From positions 868,984 to 932,983 of the forward strand of contig NZ_LMIU01000001.1 in NCBI RefSeq assembly GCF_001428845.1: 64,000 bases of DNA, read 5' to 3'. Each line of letters opens with the position of its first letter. The first letter of the stretch is position 1. The DNA is from Achromobacter sp. Root83. GTDB lineage: Bacteria; Pseudomonadota; Gammaproteobacteria; Burkholderiales; Burkholderiaceae_B. A program made the translations under genes and the position numbers. Under the pieces are notes generated by a model. It saw only the letters and a list, made by a program, of their open reading frames with translations, was not told where the DNA came from and ran no database searches. Positions 17,851-25,978 of this stretch are shown here, one piece after another.

Positions 17851-18423
17851 TCAGCCGGGGGCACGCGCGGGTTCCGCCGCGATGCCGTGCAGCATCATCT
17901 GTTCGGCCATCTGAGCAATGCCCAGCCGGGCGACGCGTCCGCGCCGCTCGGCGTCCACCATGCTGGTGATCACCGCCAGGAATAGTTCGCTGAGCCCGGC
18001 TGCCGGAATGTCCACGCGGAAGGCGCCTTCCCGCTGTCCGCGTAGAAAGAACGCATCCAGCGTTTCCTGAAAGCCGGACCAACTGCTCATGATGGCCGCG
18101 TCCAGTTCGGTGTCGGGCTTCCAGTTGTAGATCAGGAAAACCGTCAGTTCCTTGTGCGCCAGATGCTGTTCGATCAGTCTGCGCAGGGCCTCGGGCGGGG
18201 CGGCGCAATCCAGGTGCGAGTCCGCCAGCGTCTGCTTCATCACCTGGGCGCAATGCGTCATCAGGCGCAGCACCAGCTGGTCTCGCGTCTTACAGAAGCG
18301 GTACAGCGTCGCTTTGCTGACGCCGACGGCCTTTGCCAGTTCCTGCAGCGTCGCCCGCGGCTGGTCCACCATCGCCAACGCCAGCGCGACCAATAGCCGC
18401 TCGTGCCCCGCATCGTCAGTCAT
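17851..18423 (-). CDS. TetR-family transcriptional regulator
   Basis: This 190-residue regulator has an N-terminal helix-turn-helix (ATLQELAKAVGVSKATLYRF, about 24-43) and a variable helical ligand domain. It is divergent from the RND efflux operon, the usual arrangement for a local repressor of such pumps. The AT-rich 221-base gap between them holds two inverted repeats that could be its operators. The inducer is unknown. Confidence 0.88.
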   Translation of the reverse strand: MTDDAGHERLLVALALAMVDQPRATLQELAKAVGVSKATLYRFCKTRDQLVLRLMTHCAQVMKQTLADSHLDCAAPPEALRRLIEQHLAHKELTVFLIYNWKPDTELDAAIMSSWSGFQETLDAFFLRGQREGAFRVDIPAAGLSELFLAVITSMVDAERRGRVARLGIAQMAEQMMLHGIAAEPARAPG

Positions 18424-18483
18424 TGCCTGCCCCCGTCATGTGTTGGATCGCGCCTTGGTCCGGCATTGGATCATGGCCGATTC

Positions 18484-18497
18484 AGTTTGTACAAACT
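18484..18497. promoter_or_regulatory. Perfect palindrome, candidate TetR operator
   Basis: AGTTTGTACAAACT is a perfect 14-base palindrome in the tetR/RND intergenic region, 61 bases upstream of tetR. TetR-family pump repressors typically bind such sites. Binding is inferred from position and symmetry only. Confidence 0.5.
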
Positions 18498-18557
18498 TTG
18501 GCTAATTAATCAAGAAATATCTGAAAGTCCCCGATTTTTATAAATTATTGGATCTTA

Positions 18558-18575
18558 TGAATCATTATTGATTCA
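18558..18575. promoter_or_regulatory. Inverted repeat upstream of the RND operon
   Basis: TGAATCA and TGATTCA form perfect 7-base arms around a 4-base centre (TTAT), 70 bases before the adaptor gene. A TATAAG that could act as a -10 element follows at 18584-18589. It is a candidate second operator or activator site. Confidence 0.4.
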
Positions 18576-18644
18576 AATTAGCCTATAAGGTACCATCGGC
18601 ATCTTATTGAATTCAAGTCGCCGCGGGGCGGGGGGTATCGAGTG

Positions 18645-19859
18645 ATGTTGAACAAAGAATGGCGGCTGCCCCTGGCGGCATTGGCGATGGCGACGCTGCT
18701 GGCCGGATGCGGCGGGGCCGATGATGCGCCGCCGCAGGCGGCAGGCCCCCGGCCGGTGCAGGTGCTGGCGGTGCAGCCCGAGCGCTTCACCTTGTCCAGC
18801 GCGTTGCCGGGACGGGTGGAACCCATGCGGGTCGCCGAAGTGCGCGCCCGCGTGGCGGGCATCGTGCTGAGCCGCGATTTCGAAGAGGGCGCGGACGTGA
18901 AGGCGGGCGATGTGCTGTTCCGCATCGACCCGGCGCCTTTCAAGACGGCGTTGTCGCGCGCGCAAGGCGAACTGGCCAAGGCGGACGCCGCCGTGTCCGA
19001 TGCGCAGGCCATCGTCCGGCGCTACGCGCCCCTGGTCAAGATCGAAGCCGTGAGCCAGCAGGATTTCGATACCGCCAACACCACGCTCAAGAGCGCGCAG
19101 GCGGCTCGCCGTTCGGCGCAGGCGGATGTGGAAACCGCGCAGTTGAACCTGGACTACGCCACGGTCAAGGCGCCGATCTCCGGACGCATCGGCCGCGCCC
19201 AGGTGACCGAAGGCGCGCTGGTGGGCCAGAATGAAGCCACGGTGATGGCGACGGTGCAGCAGTTGGATCCGGTCTACGTGGACTTCAACCAGCCGGTGGG
19301 CGACATGCTGCGCATGCGCGGCGCCATGCAGGACGGCAGCCTGGGCGAGGGCGCCAGCATCTCGATCACCATCGACGGCACCGACCAGAAGCGCGATGGC
19401 CGCCTGCTGTTCTCGGACATCGCCGTGGACCGGACCACGGGCCAGGTGGCCCTGCGCGGCGAGTTTGCGAATCCGGACGTGCTGCTGCTGCCCGGCATGT
19501 ATGTGCGCGTAGAGACGCAGCAGGGCGTGGACCCCGCGGCGATCCTCGTGCCCCAGCGCGCCGTCACGCGCAGCACCGATGGCAAGCCGCAGGTGCTGCT
19601 CGCGGGCCAGGACGACGTCGTCGAATCCCGCGCCGTGCAGACCGGCACGATGCGCGGCAGCGACTGGCACATCACCGCGGGCTTGGCGCCCGGCGACCGG
19701 GTCATCGTCGGCGGCGTCAATGCCGCGGTGCCTGGGCAGAAGGTCAGCGTGACCGCCGCGCCCCAGCCCGTGGCCGCCACGCCCGAACCGGCGCGGCCGG
19801 ATGCGGCCAAGGCGCAAATCGCCACTGCCGGCAATGCCGCCGGCCCGGCGGCGAACTGA
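18645..19859 (+). CDS. RND efflux periplasmic adaptor (membrane fusion protein)
   Basis: This roughly 404-residue protein links the inner-membrane pump to the outer-membrane channel. It is a lipoprotein: the leader ends in LLAGC (Cys21). The order is barrel-sandwich half-motif (VRARVAGIVLSRDFEEGADV, about 65-85), an alpha-hairpin coiled coil (about 105-165), the second half (VKAPISGRIGRAQVTEGALV), beta-barrel and membrane-proximal domains. A GTG at 18642 directly precedes ATG 18645, so the exact start is open by one codon. It is first in a three-gene operon, 38 bases before the pump gene. Confidence 0.93.
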   Translation: MLNKEWRLPLAALAMATLLAGCGGADDAPPQAAGPRPVQVLAVQPERFTLSSALPGRVEPMRVAEVRARVAGIVLSRDFEEGADVKAGDVLFRIDPAPFKTALSRAQGELAKADAAVSDAQAIVRRYAPLVKIEAVSQQDFDTANTTLKSAQAARRSAQADVETAQLNLDYATVKAPISGRIGRAQVTEGALVGQNEATVMATVQQLDPVYVDFNQPVGDMLRMRGAMQDGSLGEGASISITIDGTDQKRDGRLLFSDIAVDRTTGQVALRGEFANPDVLLLPGMYVRVETQQGVDPAAILVPQRAVTRSTDGKPQVLLAGQDDVVESRAVQTGTMRGSDWHITAGLAPGDRVIVGGVNAAVPGQKVSVTAAPQPVAATPEPARPDAAKAQIATAGNAAGPAAN

Positions 19860-19897
19860 ACGCCGTTCCTGTAGCGCGCGCACTCCGAGGTTAGAAC

Positions 19898-22800
19898 ATG
19901 TCCAAGTTTTTCATTGGCCGCCCCAATTTCGCCTGGGTGGTGGCCATCTTCATTTCGCTGGCCGGCCTGCTGGCGATTCCGTCGCTGCCGGTGTCGCAGT
20001 TTCCGGTGGTGGCACCGCCCCAGGTGACCATCGCCGCCACTTATCCGGGCGCGTCCGCGACGGTGCTGGTCGATTCGGTCACCAGCGTCATCGAAGAGGA
20101 GCTGAACGGCGCGAAGAACATGCTGTACTACGAGTCGTCCAGCAGTTCGAGCGGCAGCGGGTCGATCACCGTCACGTTCCAGCCGGGCACGGATCCCGAC
20201 CTGGCCCAGGTGGACGTGCAGAACCGCATCAAGAAGGCAGAGGCGCGCCTGCCCACGGCCGTGACGCAGCAGGGCCTGCAGGTTGAACAGGCCAGCTCCA
20301 ACTTCCTGATGATCTACGCCCTGACCTACAAGGGCGAAGATGCGCACAAGGACGTGGTCGGCCTGTCCGACTACGCCGCCCGCCACATCAACAACGAGAT
20401 CCGCCGGGTCAACGGCGTCGGCAAGGTGCAGTTCTTCGGCGCCGAGGCGGCGATGCGCGTCTGGATCGATCCGCAGAAGCTGCTGGGCCTGGGGCTTTCG
20501 GTGGCCGACGTCAACGCGGCCATCGCGGCGCAGAACGTGCAGGTTCCCGCCGGCAGCTTCGGCAGCCGCCCGGGCTCGCCCGAGCAGGAGCTGTCCGCGA
20601 CGCTGGCCGTGAAGGGCACGCTGGACAACCCCGAGGAGTTCGGCCGGATCGTGCTGCGCGCCAACGCCGACGGCTCGTCCGTGCGCCTGGCCGACGTGGC
20701 ACGGCTGGAAGTGGGCCGTCAGAGCTATGACTTCGAAACCCGGCTGAACGGCAAGAAGGCGGTGGGGGCGGCGGTGCAGCTTGCGCCGGGCGCCAACGCC
20801 ATCGACACGGTCAAGGCCGTGAAGGCAAGGCTGCAGGAACTGTCCGCGTCCTTCCCCGAGGATGTGGCGTACTCGGTGCCGTTCGATACCTCGCAGTTCG
20901 TGAGCGTGGCGATCACGAAGGTGGTCCACACGCTGCTGGAAGCCATGGTGCTGGTCTTCCTGGTGATGTTCCTGTTCCTGCAGAACTTCCGTTACACGCT
21001 GATCCCCGCCATCGTGGTGCCGGTGTGCCTGCTGGGCACCTTCGCGGTGATGTCGGTGCTGGGCTTTTCGGTCAACATGATGACGATGTTCGGCATGGTG
21101 CTGGCCATCGGCATCTTGGTGGACGACGCCATCGTGGTGGTGGAAAACGTCGAGCGCATCATGGCCGAGGAAGGGCTGTCGCCGCGCGAGGCCACGGTCA
21201 AGGCCATGGAGCAGGTGTCCGGCGCCATCGTCGGCATCACGCTGGTGCTGTCGGCGGTGTTCCTGCCGCTGGCGTTCATGAGCGGCTCGGTGGGGGTGAT
21301 CTACCAGCAGTTTTCGCTGTCGTTGGCGGTGTCGATCCTGTTCTCGGGCTTCCTGGCGCTGACGTTCACCCCGGCCCTGTGCGCAACCTTCCTCAAGCCC
21401 ATTCCCAAGGGCCACCACGAGGAAAAGAAGGGCTTCTTCGGCGGCTTCAACCGCGCCTTCAACCGCCTGACGGGACGCTTCGAGGCGTTGAATTCGCGGC
21501 TGGTCAGGCGCACCGGCCGCTACATGGTGATCTACGTGGCCATCGTCGCGGTGCTGGGCGTGCTGTATGTGCGCGTGCCCGAATCCTTCGTGCCGCCGGA
21601 AGACCAGGGCTATGTCATCGTCGACGTGCAGCTTCCGCCGGGCGCGACCCACACGCGCACGGACAAGGTCGTGGCCGACGTCGAGCAGCACCTGATGTCG
21701 CTGGACGCCATGGGCGACGCCTTCACCATCATGGGCTTCAGTTTTTCGGGCACCGGCCAGAACGCGGGCATCGCGTTTCCGACGCTCAAGGACTGGTCCG
21801 AGCGCGGCAAGGGCGAATCGGCCGCCGACGTGGCCAACAGCGTGAACGAGCGCTTCGCGGTGATCGACGACGGCGCCATCATGGCCGTCAACCCGCCGCC
21901 CATCGATGGCCTGGGCAATTCGGGCGGCTTCGCCCTGCGGCTGCAGGACCGTGGCGGCCTGGGCCGGGCCGCGCTGACCGAAGCGCGCGACCAGTTGCTG
22001 GCCCAGGCCAACGGCTCGCCCGTGATCGCCTACGCCATGATGGAAGGGCTGGCCGACGCCCCGCAGCTGCGGCTGGACATCGACCGCCAGAAAGCCGAGG
22101 CGCTGGGCGTGGGGTTCGACGTGATCAGCACGGCGATCTCGTCGGCCTATGGCTCGGCCACGGTGAACGACTTCGCCAACGCCGGGCGGCTGCAGCGCGT
22201 GGTGGTGCAGGCCGACGTGCGCGACCGCATGACCCCCGAGAGCATCCTGCTGCTGAACGTGCCGAACCGGTCGGGCGGTATGGTGCCGCTGAGCGCGTTC
22301 GTGAAAACGGACTGGGAGACCGGGCCGGTCGAGATCTCGCGCTACAACGGCTATCCCGCCTTCAAGATCGCGGGCGACGCCATGCCGGGGCACAGCACCG
22401 GCGAGGCCATGGCGGAGATCGAGCGCATCGTGTCCGGGCTGCCGGACGGCATTGGCTACGAATGGACGGGCCTGTCCTACCAGGAAAAATTCGCCGGCTC
22501 GCAGGCGCCCATGCTGTTCGCCCTGGCGTTCCTGGTGGTGTTCCTGCTGATGGTCGCCCTGTACGAAAGCTGGGCCATTCCCGCGTCCGTCATGCTGATC
22601 GTGCCGATCGGCGCGCTGGGCTCGGTGCTGGCGGTGACGCTGCTGGGCATGTCCAACGACGTGTACTTCAAGGTGGGCCTGATCACCATCATCGGCCTGG
22701 CGGCCAAGAACGCCATTCTGATCGTGGAGTTCGCCAAGAGCCTGCGCGAGCAGGGCCATACGTTGGCCGACGCCGCCATCCAGGCCGCGAAGCTGCGGTT

Positions 22801-23047
22801 CCGTCCCATCGTGATGACGTCGCTGGCGTTCATCCTGGGCGTGGTGCCGCTGGCGCTGGCGACCGGGGCGGGCGCGGCCAGCCAGCGCGCGCTGGGCGTG
22901 GGCGTGATCGGCGGCATGCTGACGGCCACGCTGCTGGGCGTGATCTTCGTCCCTGTCTTCTTTGTGTGGGTGTTGTCGCTGGTGCGGCGCAAGCGGGGCG
23001 AGTCTTCGCCGGCATCCGCCGCCGCGCCGCGCGCGGCCCAGGAGTGA
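19898..23047 (+). CDS. RND multidrug efflux pump (HAE1, AcrB/MexB-like)
   Basis: This 1049-residue inner-membrane proton-driven pump matches the usual AcrB/MexB length. It begins MSKFFIGRPNFAWVV. The paired Asp residues of the proton relay are present in GILVDDAIVVVENV (about residue 405-410), and the relay Lys is in LAAKNAILIVEF near 940. Two large periplasmic loops follow helices 1 and 7. GAGG lies upstream of the ATG. It works as a trimer with the adaptor and channel encoded on either side. I cannot assign it to a named Achromobacter or Burkholderia pump by eye. Confidence 0.95.
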   Translation: MSKFFIGRPNFAWVVAIFISLAGLLAIPSLPVSQFPVVAPPQVTIAATYPGASATVLVDSVTSVIEEELNGAKNMLYYESSSSSSGSGSITVTFQPGTDPDLAQVDVQNRIKKAEARLPTAVTQQGLQVEQASSNFLMIYALTYKGEDAHKDVVGLSDYAARHINNEIRRVNGVGKVQFFGAEAAMRVWIDPQKLLGLGLSVADVNAAIAAQNVQVPAGSFGSRPGSPEQELSATLAVKGTLDNPEEFGRIVLRANADGSSVRLADVARLEVGRQSYDFETRLNGKKAVGAAVQLAPGANAIDTVKAVKARLQELSASFPEDVAYSVPFDTSQFVSVAITKVVHTLLEAMVLVFLVMFLFLQNFRYTLIPAIVVPVCLLGTFAVMSVLGFSVNMMTMFGMVLAIGILVDDAIVVVENVERIMAEEGLSPREATVKAMEQVSGAIVGITLVLSAVFLPLAFMSGSVGVIYQQFSLSLAVSILFSGFLALTFTPALCATFLKPIPKGHHEEKKGFFGGFNRAFNRLTGRFEALNSRLVRRTGRYMVIYVAIVAVLGVLYVRVPESFVPPEDQGYVIVDVQLPPGATHTRTDKVVADVEQHLMSLDAMGDAFTIMGFSFSGTGQNAGIAFPTLKDWSERGKGESAADVANSVNERFAVIDDGAIMAVNPPPIDGLGNSGGFALRLQDRGGLGRAALTEARDQLLAQANGSPVIAYAMMEGLADAPQLRLDIDRQKAEALGVGFDVISTAISSAYGSATVNDFANAGRLQRVVVQADVRDRMTPESILLLNVPNRSGGMVPLSAFVKTDWETGPVEISRYNGYPAFKIAGDAMPGHSTGEAMAEIERIVSGLPDGIGYEWTGLSYQEKFAGSQAPMLFALAFLVVFLLMVALYESWAIPASVMLIVPIGALGSVLAVTLLGMSNDVYFKVGLITIIGLAAKNAILIVEFAKSLREQGHTLADAAIQAAKLRFRPIVMTSLAFILGVVPLALATGAGAASQRALGVGVIGGMLTATLLGVIFVPVFFVWVLSLVRRKRGESSPASAAAPRAAQE

Positions 23048-23051
23048 TTCC

Positions 23052-24488
23052 ATGATGCACGCTTTCTTTCCCTTGAAACTCTCCGCGCTGGTCCTGAGCG
23101 CGGCGCTGGCCGGGTGCTCGCTGGCGCCCGTATACGAACGTCCCGCCTCGCCCGTGGGCGACCACTGGAGCCAGGCCGCCGCCGGATCGCAGCCGTCTTC
23201 CGCGGCGACGCTGGACTGGCAGTCCTTCGTCACCGACGACGCCCTGCGCAAGCTGGTGGAACTGGCGCTCGAGAACAACCGCGACCTGCGGCAGGCGCTG
23301 CTGAACATCGAAGCGGCGCGGGCGCAGTACCGCATCGAACGCGCCGACCGCCTGCCCGGCATCAATGCGCAGGGCACCGGTACGCGGCAGCGCGTGCCGG
23401 GTGACCTGAACAGCACGGGCGCGGCCGGCGTGCAGAGCAGCTATCAGGCGGGGGTGGGGCTGACCTCGTTCGAGATCGATCTGTTCGGGCGGGTACGCAG
23501 CCTGTCGGATGCGGCGCTGCAGGAATATCTGGCGACCGAGGCCACGGCGCGCGGCGCGCAGATCAGCCTGGTGGCCGAAGTGATCCAGTCCTATCTGGCC
23601 CGCGACAGCGCGCAGCGCCGCCTGCAGGTCACGCGCCAGACTCTGGCCAGCCGCGAGGCCTCGCTGGAACTGATCGTCAAGCGGCGTCAGGCCGGCACGG
23701 CCACCGCGCTGGATTATCAGGAAGCCCTGGGACTGACCGAGCAGGCGCGCGCCGAGCAGGAACGCATGGACCGCGAGGTCCGGCAGGCCGGCAATGCGCT
23801 GGGCCTGCTGGTGGGGATCAGCGACCTGTCGCCATACCTGCCGCAGCGGCTGGCCGACGCGCCGATGCTGGTGCAGGAGATCGCGGCGGGCGCGCCCTCC
23901 GAATTGCTGGAGCGGCGGCCGGACATCCTGGCCGCCGAGCATCAGCTCCAATCGCGCAACGCCAGCATCGGCGCGGCGCGGGCGGCGTTCTTTCCCAGCA
24001 TTTCGCTGACCGGCCTGTTCGGAAGCTCCAGCGCCGACCTGTCCGGCCTGTTCGATTCCGGCCAGCGCGCCTGGTCGTTCACGCCGCAGATCACGCTGCC
24101 GATCTTTGCCGGCGGGCGCAACGCCGCCAATCTGGATCTGGCAAGCGTGCGCAAGGACATTGCCGTGGCGCAGTATGAAAAGACCATCCAGACGGCGTTC
24201 AAGGAGGTCTCCGACGCGCTGGCGGCCACCGACACCCTGCGCCGCGAGGAAGCCTCGCGGCTTGCGCTGGCGCAATCCAGCCAGGAGGCCATGCGCCTGT
24301 CCGAAGCACGCTACCGGGGCGGCGTGGACAGCCATCTGCGCTATCTGGACGCGCAGCGCAGCGCGTACACGGACCAGTTGGCCTATATCGACGTCAGCAC
24401 CCAGCGCCAGGCGGCGCTGGCGGCCTTGTTCAAGGCGCTTGGCGGCGGCTGGCCGGCGGCGCGGGGGCCGCAGGCCGCGCTCGATTGA
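23052..24488 (+). CDS. Outer-membrane efflux channel (NodT/OprM family)
   Basis: This 478-residue protein is the outer-membrane factor of the pump. The leader ends in a lipobox (ALAGC, Cys22). The two internal TolC-type repeats are visible, for example DWQSFVTDDALRKLVELALE and later LLERRPDILAAEHQL, the latter a family hallmark. The start ATG 23052 has AGGAG overlapping the end of the pump gene. It closes the adaptor-pump-channel operon. A set of 28-base repeats follows its stop codon. Confidence 0.94.
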   Translation: MMHAFFPLKLSALVLSAALAGCSLAPVYERPASPVGDHWSQAAAGSQPSSAATLDWQSFVTDDALRKLVELALENNRDLRQALLNIEAARAQYRIERADRLPGINAQGTGTRQRVPGDLNSTGAAGVQSSYQAGVGLTSFEIDLFGRVRSLSDAALQEYLATEATARGAQISLVAEVIQSYLARDSAQRRLQVTRQTLASREASLELIVKRRQAGTATALDYQEALGLTEQARAEQERMDREVRQAGNALGLLVGISDLSPYLPQRLADAPMLVQEIAAGAPSELLERRPDILAAEHQLQSRNASIGAARAAFFPSISLTGLFGSSSADLSGLFDSGQRAWSFTPQITLPIFAGGRNAANLDLASVRKDIAVAQYEKTIQTAFKEVSDALAATDTLRREEASRLALAQSSQEAMRLSEARYRGGVDSHLRYLDAQRSAYTDQLAYIDVSTQRQAALAALFKALGGGWPAARGPQAALD

Positions 24489-24490
24489 TC

Positions 24491-24570
24491 CGCCGGCCTG
24501 GCCGGTTCACGATTGAGTCGCTGGCCCGGCCGGCTCATCACTGATGCGCCGGCCTGGCCGGCTCAGGCCT
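24491..24570. repeat. 28-base tandem repeat, nearly three copies
   Basis: Units begin at 24491, 24519 and 24547 with an exact 28-base period and a GC-rich core CGCYGGCCYGGCCGG. In units 1 and 3 the core contains CCGGCCTGGCCGG, a 13-base hairpin. The array fills the gap between the convergent channel gene and MHS transporter gene, and unit 3 overlaps the transporter's last codons. It may act as a two-way terminator. The same 13-mer occurs at 3286-3298. Confidence 0.65.
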
Positions 24571-25903
24571 TGCGCAGCCCCGGGCTGGGGATGGCCGGCT
24601 GGGACGCGTCATCCTGTCCGGCCGGCTGCCTGCCGCGTCCGATCAGCCAGGCGCACAGCGCCGACACCACGCCCGCGAACATCACGTACAGGCAGATCAG
24701 CCAAGGCTGGCCGCCGCCCGTTTTGAGCAACGCGGTGGCGATGATGGGCGTGATGCCCGACGCGAAGATTCCGGAGAACTGGTAGACGAACGAGATGCCG
24801 GTGTAGCGCACCTTGGCGTCGAAGAGCTCGCAGAACAGCGCGGCCTCGGGTCCGTAGATGGCGGCGTAGAGGATGCCGAAGGGGATGATGATGGCCAGCC
24901 AGATCAGCATGACGTTGCCGCCGCTGTTGATCATCAGCCAGAAGCCGGGAAAGGACGCCGCGGCGGTGATGAGCGATCCCCAGAAATAGACCCGCGTGCG
25001 GCCGATGCGGTCGGACAGGCGCCCAAAGAACGGGATGAAAAAGCACATCACCAGCGCCGCGGCCATCACGCCGATCAAGGCCTCGGTCCGCGTGATCTGC
25101 ACCGACTGCGTCAGGAACGAGATCGAAAACACGCCGAACACATTGAAGAACACGCCGTCGATGTAGCGCGCGCCCATGCCCTTGACGACGTTGCCGGGAT
25201 AGCGCCGCATCATGTCCATGAAGGGGATGCGGCTTTCGGCGTTGCTGGCCTTGACCGCCGTGAACTCCGGCGTCTCCTTGATGTTCAGGCGGATGTACAT
25301 GCCCACCATCACCATCGCCGCCGAGGCCAGGAAGGCGACGCGCCAGCCCCAGGCCATGAACTGCGCGTCGGTCAGCAGGGTGGACAGCAGCGCCACCGTG
25401 CCCGAGGCCAGGCACAACCCGATCGCCAGCCCGATCTGGGGCAGCGACGCGTAAAAGCCTTTCTTGTCCGGCGGCGCGTATTCATAGGCCATCAGCACCG
25501 CGCCGCCCCATTCGCCGCCCAGCCCGATGCCCTGGAACACGCGCAGCAAGAGCAGCAGGATCGGCGCCCAGATGCCGATGCTGTCGTAGGTGGGCACCAG
25601 GCCGATCAGGAAGGTGGCGACCCCCATGATCATCAGCGTCATCACCAGCATGCTCTTTCTGCCGATGCGGTCGCCGAAGTGCCCGAAGATCAGCCCGCCC
25701 AGCGGCCGCGTCACGAAGCCGACCGCGAACGTGGTGTAGGCCAGCATGGTGGAGACCAGCGGATCGCCGGTGGGGAAGTACAGCTTGTTGAACACGATGC
25801 CGGCGACGACGCCATACAGGAAAAAGTCGTACCACTCGATGGTGGCGCCGATCAGCGACGCGGTGACGACTTTGCGCACCGCGGCTTCGTTTTGCTTGGC
25901 CAT
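24563..25903 (-). CDS. MFS transporter, metabolite:H+ symporter (MHS) family
   Basis: This 446-residue carrier has 12 predicted helices. It opens with the MHS-type stretch ASLIGATIEWYDFFLYG and has the loop 2-3 motif GGLIFGHFGDRIGRKSML; a related GRLSDRIGRTRVYFWG follows helix 8. LRVFQGIGLGGEWGGAV is also typical of the ShiA/ProP/KgtP group, which import shikimate, osmolytes or organic acids with protons. AAAGGAGAC precedes the ATG. It follows the GMC oxidoreductase gene by 75 bases on the same strand, so it may bring in that enzyme's substrate. Confidence 0.92.
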   Translation of the reverse strand: MAKQNEAAVRKVVTASLIGATIEWYDFFLYGVVAGIVFNKLYFPTGDPLVSTMLAYTTFAVGFVTRPLGGLIFGHFGDRIGRKSMLVMTLMIMGVATFLIGLVPTYDSIGIWAPILLLLLRVFQGIGLGGEWGGAVLMAYEYAPPDKKGFYASLPQIGLAIGLCLASGTVALLSTLLTDAQFMAWGWRVAFLASAAMVMVGMYIRLNIKETPEFTAVKASNAESRIPFMDMMRRYPGNVVKGMGARYIDGVFFNVFGVFSISFLTQSVQITRTEALIGVMAAALVMCFFIPFFGRLSDRIGRTRVYFWGSLITAAASFPGFWLMINSGGNVMLIWLAIIIPFGILYAAIYGPEAALFCELFDAKVRYTGISFVYQFSGIFASGITPIIATALLKTGGGQPWLICLYVMFAGVVSALCAWLIGRGRQPAGQDDASQPAIPSPGLRKA

Positions 25904-25978
25904 GTCTAGTCTCCTTTGGTGGGGCGGCCGGGCAATCTGCGTTGTCCTGCGCCGTTTCTTTGCGCTATCCGTAATGGT

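Noticed and set aside
19274..23416. Open frame of 1380 codons on the minus strand
   Set aside because: It is antisense to the RND pump gene, His/Arg/Gln-rich, and without domains.
24491..24570. Possible CRISPR array
   Set aside because: Units are directly adjacent with no variable spacers, and no cas gene is present.
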